Shown here: piece after piece, positions 60,654 through 64,000 of the stretch
Position numbering within the stretch: position 1 is the stretch's first letter
How the letters are laid out: each line of letters starts with the position of its first letter
DNA from: Liolophura sinensis
Lineage: Eukaryota; Mollusca; Polyplacophora; Chitonida; Chitonidae
Assembly (NCBI RefSeq): GCF_032854445.1
Contig: NC_088303.1
Span: 34,541,501 to 34,605,500 of the forward strand
Reading direction: 5' to 3'
Length of the DNA: 64,000 nucleotides
Program-made: the position numbers and the translations under genes
Notes under the pieces: generated by a model
Database searches by the model: none
Seen by the model: only the letters and a program-made list of their open reading frames with translations
What the model was told of the DNA's origin: nothing

Positions 60654-62571
60654 TGAAATGCGGTTACAACATGTGCACATATTTACAGTCCATATTTGAA
60701 CCATATCTAACTAAGACATCTGTGATATTTGCATGTACTTGGCTGACAGACTTGCTTTGTTTGGCTTGTTCCCATGGCAATCAGTTTTGTTGGTTTCTAT
60801 GGTAATAATTCTTCACTGTGGCGAAAACCTCATTTTCTTACATGAGTAGTTTTGTTAATTTAGTTTTAGTTTGTTTTATACATGTAGTAATCATTTCTGA
60901 AAGATTTCTGATTACCCAATTACTGACTTAATTAAAATCTCACTCATGGCGTATAATGCACCTGCTGATTGTACACGTACAGTGTACTATGTTATGACTT
61001 CATTAATTAATTAGCAGCCATAATTCTCAGACTGTCGATTGAGTAGATGAATCATTATTAATTACCAACATGCTAGACTGAAAGTTCAACATGTTTTGCC
61101 AGATGCTGCCTTTTATAGAGTGTTGAGTATGTAACATTATTACACCTTAGCACATACTGTCCTTTTTTTTCTCGCTGCGCTCTACCAATCATTCAACAGG
61201 TTTCTCTGTAGTACCCATTGTCTAGGAAAGTTCCATTTTTCTGTAGTACAACTTCTTGGATTTGACACTTTGGTATGTGCTAAATAGTTTGTGTTGATGC
61301 AGTGTTGTGTAGTCCTGGTCAGTCATGGGCTAACTTATACATAGCTGTACACAGTGTTAGATTACATAGTCTCTTTACCTACTGTAAGTCTTCAACATTT
61401 TCAACTACAAATGCTTTTTTTCAGTGGAATTTATGCATACTATCATTATTTAAGTGATTACTGTCATTATTTAAATGACATTTAAAACGATTTCTTTGTG
61501 TTACTGAAGATACAAGCTTCATAAAATTGCACAAATTATTTCTCCTTACACTCCATATACTGCAGAGGCAGTTGAAAAGTTTGAAGAAATTAGGGTAGCA
61601 TGAAGTGTAAGAACATGACAGAACCCTGTACTTCAACCTTGAGTCATCTATAATTAAAATCTCAAAGATTACCAGTGCATAAATCAGATCTGAAAGAAAA
61701 ACATTTGAAAGGATTGCATGCAGTGGTTTTTCATTGTTTTATTAATCATGCTATATCTTGAACAAAATGAATTAATTTTGACCAATTTATTTAAAGTCAA
61801 TGTATTTGAAGTTATGCTTTGTATTTGTGCTCTGTCTAAATTAGATAAAAAAAATTCCCATACTCCGTACAGCGCATGCGTCACTCACTACCTTTCACTT
61901 CACATCACTGCCACCAATAGCACGTTTTGTTGAGAAATATTGAACAACGCCGAGGTCACTGGGTTCACAGTGATGAGGCAGGAAGTGATGTCAGAAAACA
62001 CAAACAATCCGTCTCAACATTTGTCTGTAGTAATAATGTATAAACATGCATTCTCTTTATCTAGAGAATGTGCAACATGATTCTAACCAACACCTGAAAC
62101 AATTTTATCGCTGTATGCTGATTAATTAGTTCCGTGCAAGGACACAAGTGATGAGTGATGTAAAGTGAAAGGTAATGAACGACGCATATGCTGTCAGGAG
62201 TATGACAAATTCCCTGCGTTTGAATTTGATCTCCATCCTTCTATGAAAACATAGCCACGTATTGATGAGTTCCCTGTGCCCGAGAGATTGATCCTGGTTT
62301 TTGTAACCCTAATGTATATATTGCTTTTAGAAAGGAGTTGTTACGTCTATGTTGATTATACATGTACATATGTATATAGCAGAAATTATGGTTATGTTTG
62401 TAGATTTGAAAGATATTTGCGCTGTTTTGGAGCATATATAAATTAAATACATAAAAAATGTACAAATGAAACTACAGATTGTGTGTCTTTATTGTTGCTA
62501 ACCCACTGATCTAGTGCTGTTTTTTTTTTTAGTTATTATTACGTTGATTCATCATACTGTAATTAATATGT

Positions 62572-62666
62572 CATTTATTCATTTCATTGGTGTTTTACAC
62601 CATACTCAAAAGTATTTTGCTTATACGACGGCAGCCAGCATTATGGTGAGAGGAAACCTGGCAGAG
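62572..62666 (-). mobile_element. SINE family 1, 5'-truncated
   Basis: Minus-strand 3' end only: CATTGGTGTTTTACACCATA to GAGGAAACCTGGCAGAG. Confidence 0.7.
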
Positions 62667-63472
62667 ATATAAATGTACTTTCCACATTCCCAAAGCACTG
62701 TGGCAGTATTTATTAGGTTTTCAAGAGGCAGATACTGTGCACTTGATGATTACCTTAAGATAAAAAAAAAATGGCTCTTGATAGATTTGAACTTGTGATT
62801 CAAGATATAAGTGGTAATTTAATTCATCACAGTAAATATCTTCACTTTCTCAAAGAAAAATCAGTGCAATTAACTCATTAATGGGCTTATTAATCGAAGA
62901 GGCTACACTTGAGACTATAGTACACTTATCTTAAACAATAAGGTCATGGGCTCAAATCCAGGCAACTCCAAACACATGAATCTGCAGTGATAATATGCCT
63001 TGATTTATTAATTTGGTCGATGTTTACTGCATCATTTTATATATGTGGGAAATGTGGATATTTGCCACTTTACCCGTGAGGGAACTGGAATTTTAATATT
63101 ATACTACCAACCTTTAGTCAGTCATTGGCAAACTCTCCAGTTGTGCAATATATGTCTTGCTGGTGGAAGACAAATAGTGTTTAAAGAATTTCATGCAAGA
63201 CCACACGGATTAAGAGAGCACCAAAAAAAACGCTTATTACCTCTCATTGGGAATCAGAAAAATTCCCTGAGTGGGTATAAGATTGAACTCGCATCTGATC
63301 AGGTTAGTGATTGGAAAGTACAAGCTCTATATAACCACTCAACCATTACTGCTCTCTTTTATAGGTCTTGATGTTGGTCTTGTACTTGAACATTGGTCAA
63401 GAACGCAAATCACTTTTACTTATCTGGTGGCCTATACATTAAGATACTGGCGGAGACAAAATGGATGTACAG

Positions 63473-63743
63473 TTATTTATATATTTATTTGATTGGTGTT
63501 TTACGCCGTACTCAAGGATATTTCACTTATACAACGGCGGGCAGCATTATGGTGGGAGGAAACCGGGCAGAGCCCAGGGGAAACCCACGACCATCCGCAG
63601 GTTGCTGACAGACCTTCCCACGTACGGCCAGAGAGGAAGCCAGCATGAGCTGGACTTGAACTCACAGCGACTGCATTGGTGAGAGACTCCTGGGTCATTG
63701 TGCTGCGCTAGTGCGCTAACCGATTGAGCCACGGAGGCCCCCC
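63473..63743 (-). mobile_element. SINE family 1, full length
   Basis: The best-preserved copy. From the tail (TTTGATTGGTGTTTTACGCC) through AACCGGGCAGAGCCCAGGGG and CTTGAACTCACAGCGAC (B box on the other strand) to CGATTGAGCCACGGAGGCCC (A box). Confidence 0.88.
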
Positions 63744-64000
63744 AATGGACGTACAGAGATTTGATACCACAAGCATATTGAGAACTGCATGTATGCTCTG
63801 GACTCTTATACATACATGCCTGCTTGCATATTCCACACCAAACTGCATGTGAATGAAGAAAAACAGTGATCTCTATCAAATAAATTTATTTTCATAAAAT
63901 CTGCTTGATAAAAGTACACGATATATTTACAACAAAATTTGAAATCTATATATCAAGACGTAAATCACAATGGAAACTAAAATCAAGTACATAAGAGAGC

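Larger units (their letters stand above)
57803..64000. other. Downstream region of the AT-hook gene, repeats only
   Basis: AT-rich with tandem duplications, two minisatellites and two SINE family 1 copies. ATTAAA at 58218-58223 is a possible poly(A) signal. No splice-linked coding exons seen. Short open frames (up to 108 codons at 63045) have no recognisable content. Confidence 0.55.

Noticed and set aside
63045-63371. 108-codon open frame near the right end
   Set aside because: No recognisable content and no flanking exons. It lies in repeat-rich intergenic sequence.

Overview
The window is nuclear DNA from an animal. It has GT-AG introns, short coding exons in long AT-rich introns, AATAAA polyadenylation signals and a high density of tRNA-derived SINEs, minisatellites and small inverted-repeat transposons. 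The most abundant SINE is a type I know from molluscan genomes: its tRNA-like head begins GGGGCCTCCGTGGCTCAG and its tail ends CAATCAAATAAATAAA. A marine mollusc is therefore the best guess. I cannot name the species. No prokaryotic, phage or CRISPR features were seen.

Layout. (1) 218-27570, + strand: 31 exons of the condensin I subunit CAP-D2 (NCAPD2). The 5' end lies outside the window. The exons join in one frame and give about 1441 residues plus the stop. (2) 31799-38818, - strand: six coding exons of the EF-hand protein Cab45 (SDF4), ending in the HDEF tail. (3) 39323-47775, + strand: ten coding exons of a cyclin L (CCNL1/CCNL2 type), ending in an arginine/serine-rich domain. SDF4 and cyclin L are head to head across about 0.5 kb that contains cyclic-AMP-response-element-like sites. 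(4) 51139-57802, + strand: a four-exon gene for a 330-residue protein I do not recognise. It has an AT-hook-like motif completed only by splicing. The rest (27.6-31.8, 47.8-51.1 and 57.8-64 kb) is untranslated and intergenic sequence with repeats.

The genes do not form a pathway. CAP-D2 acts in mitotic chromosome compaction, Cab45 in the secretory pathway and cyclin L in splicing-linked transcription control. No new multi-gene system is evident. The more unusual signals are a CAP-D2 intron built from repeated copies of its own 5' splice site; two copies of a 1.39-kb TIR transposon in opposite orientation that bracket CAP-D2 exons 15-26 (numbered as visible here); a GC-AG intron in the cyclin L gene; an array of palindrome-bearing 26-bp repeats in the CAP-D2 3' UTR; and the unrecognised AT-hook gene. 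All exon boundaries come from reading-frame continuity, splice consensus and remembered family similarity, not from alignment or transcripts.
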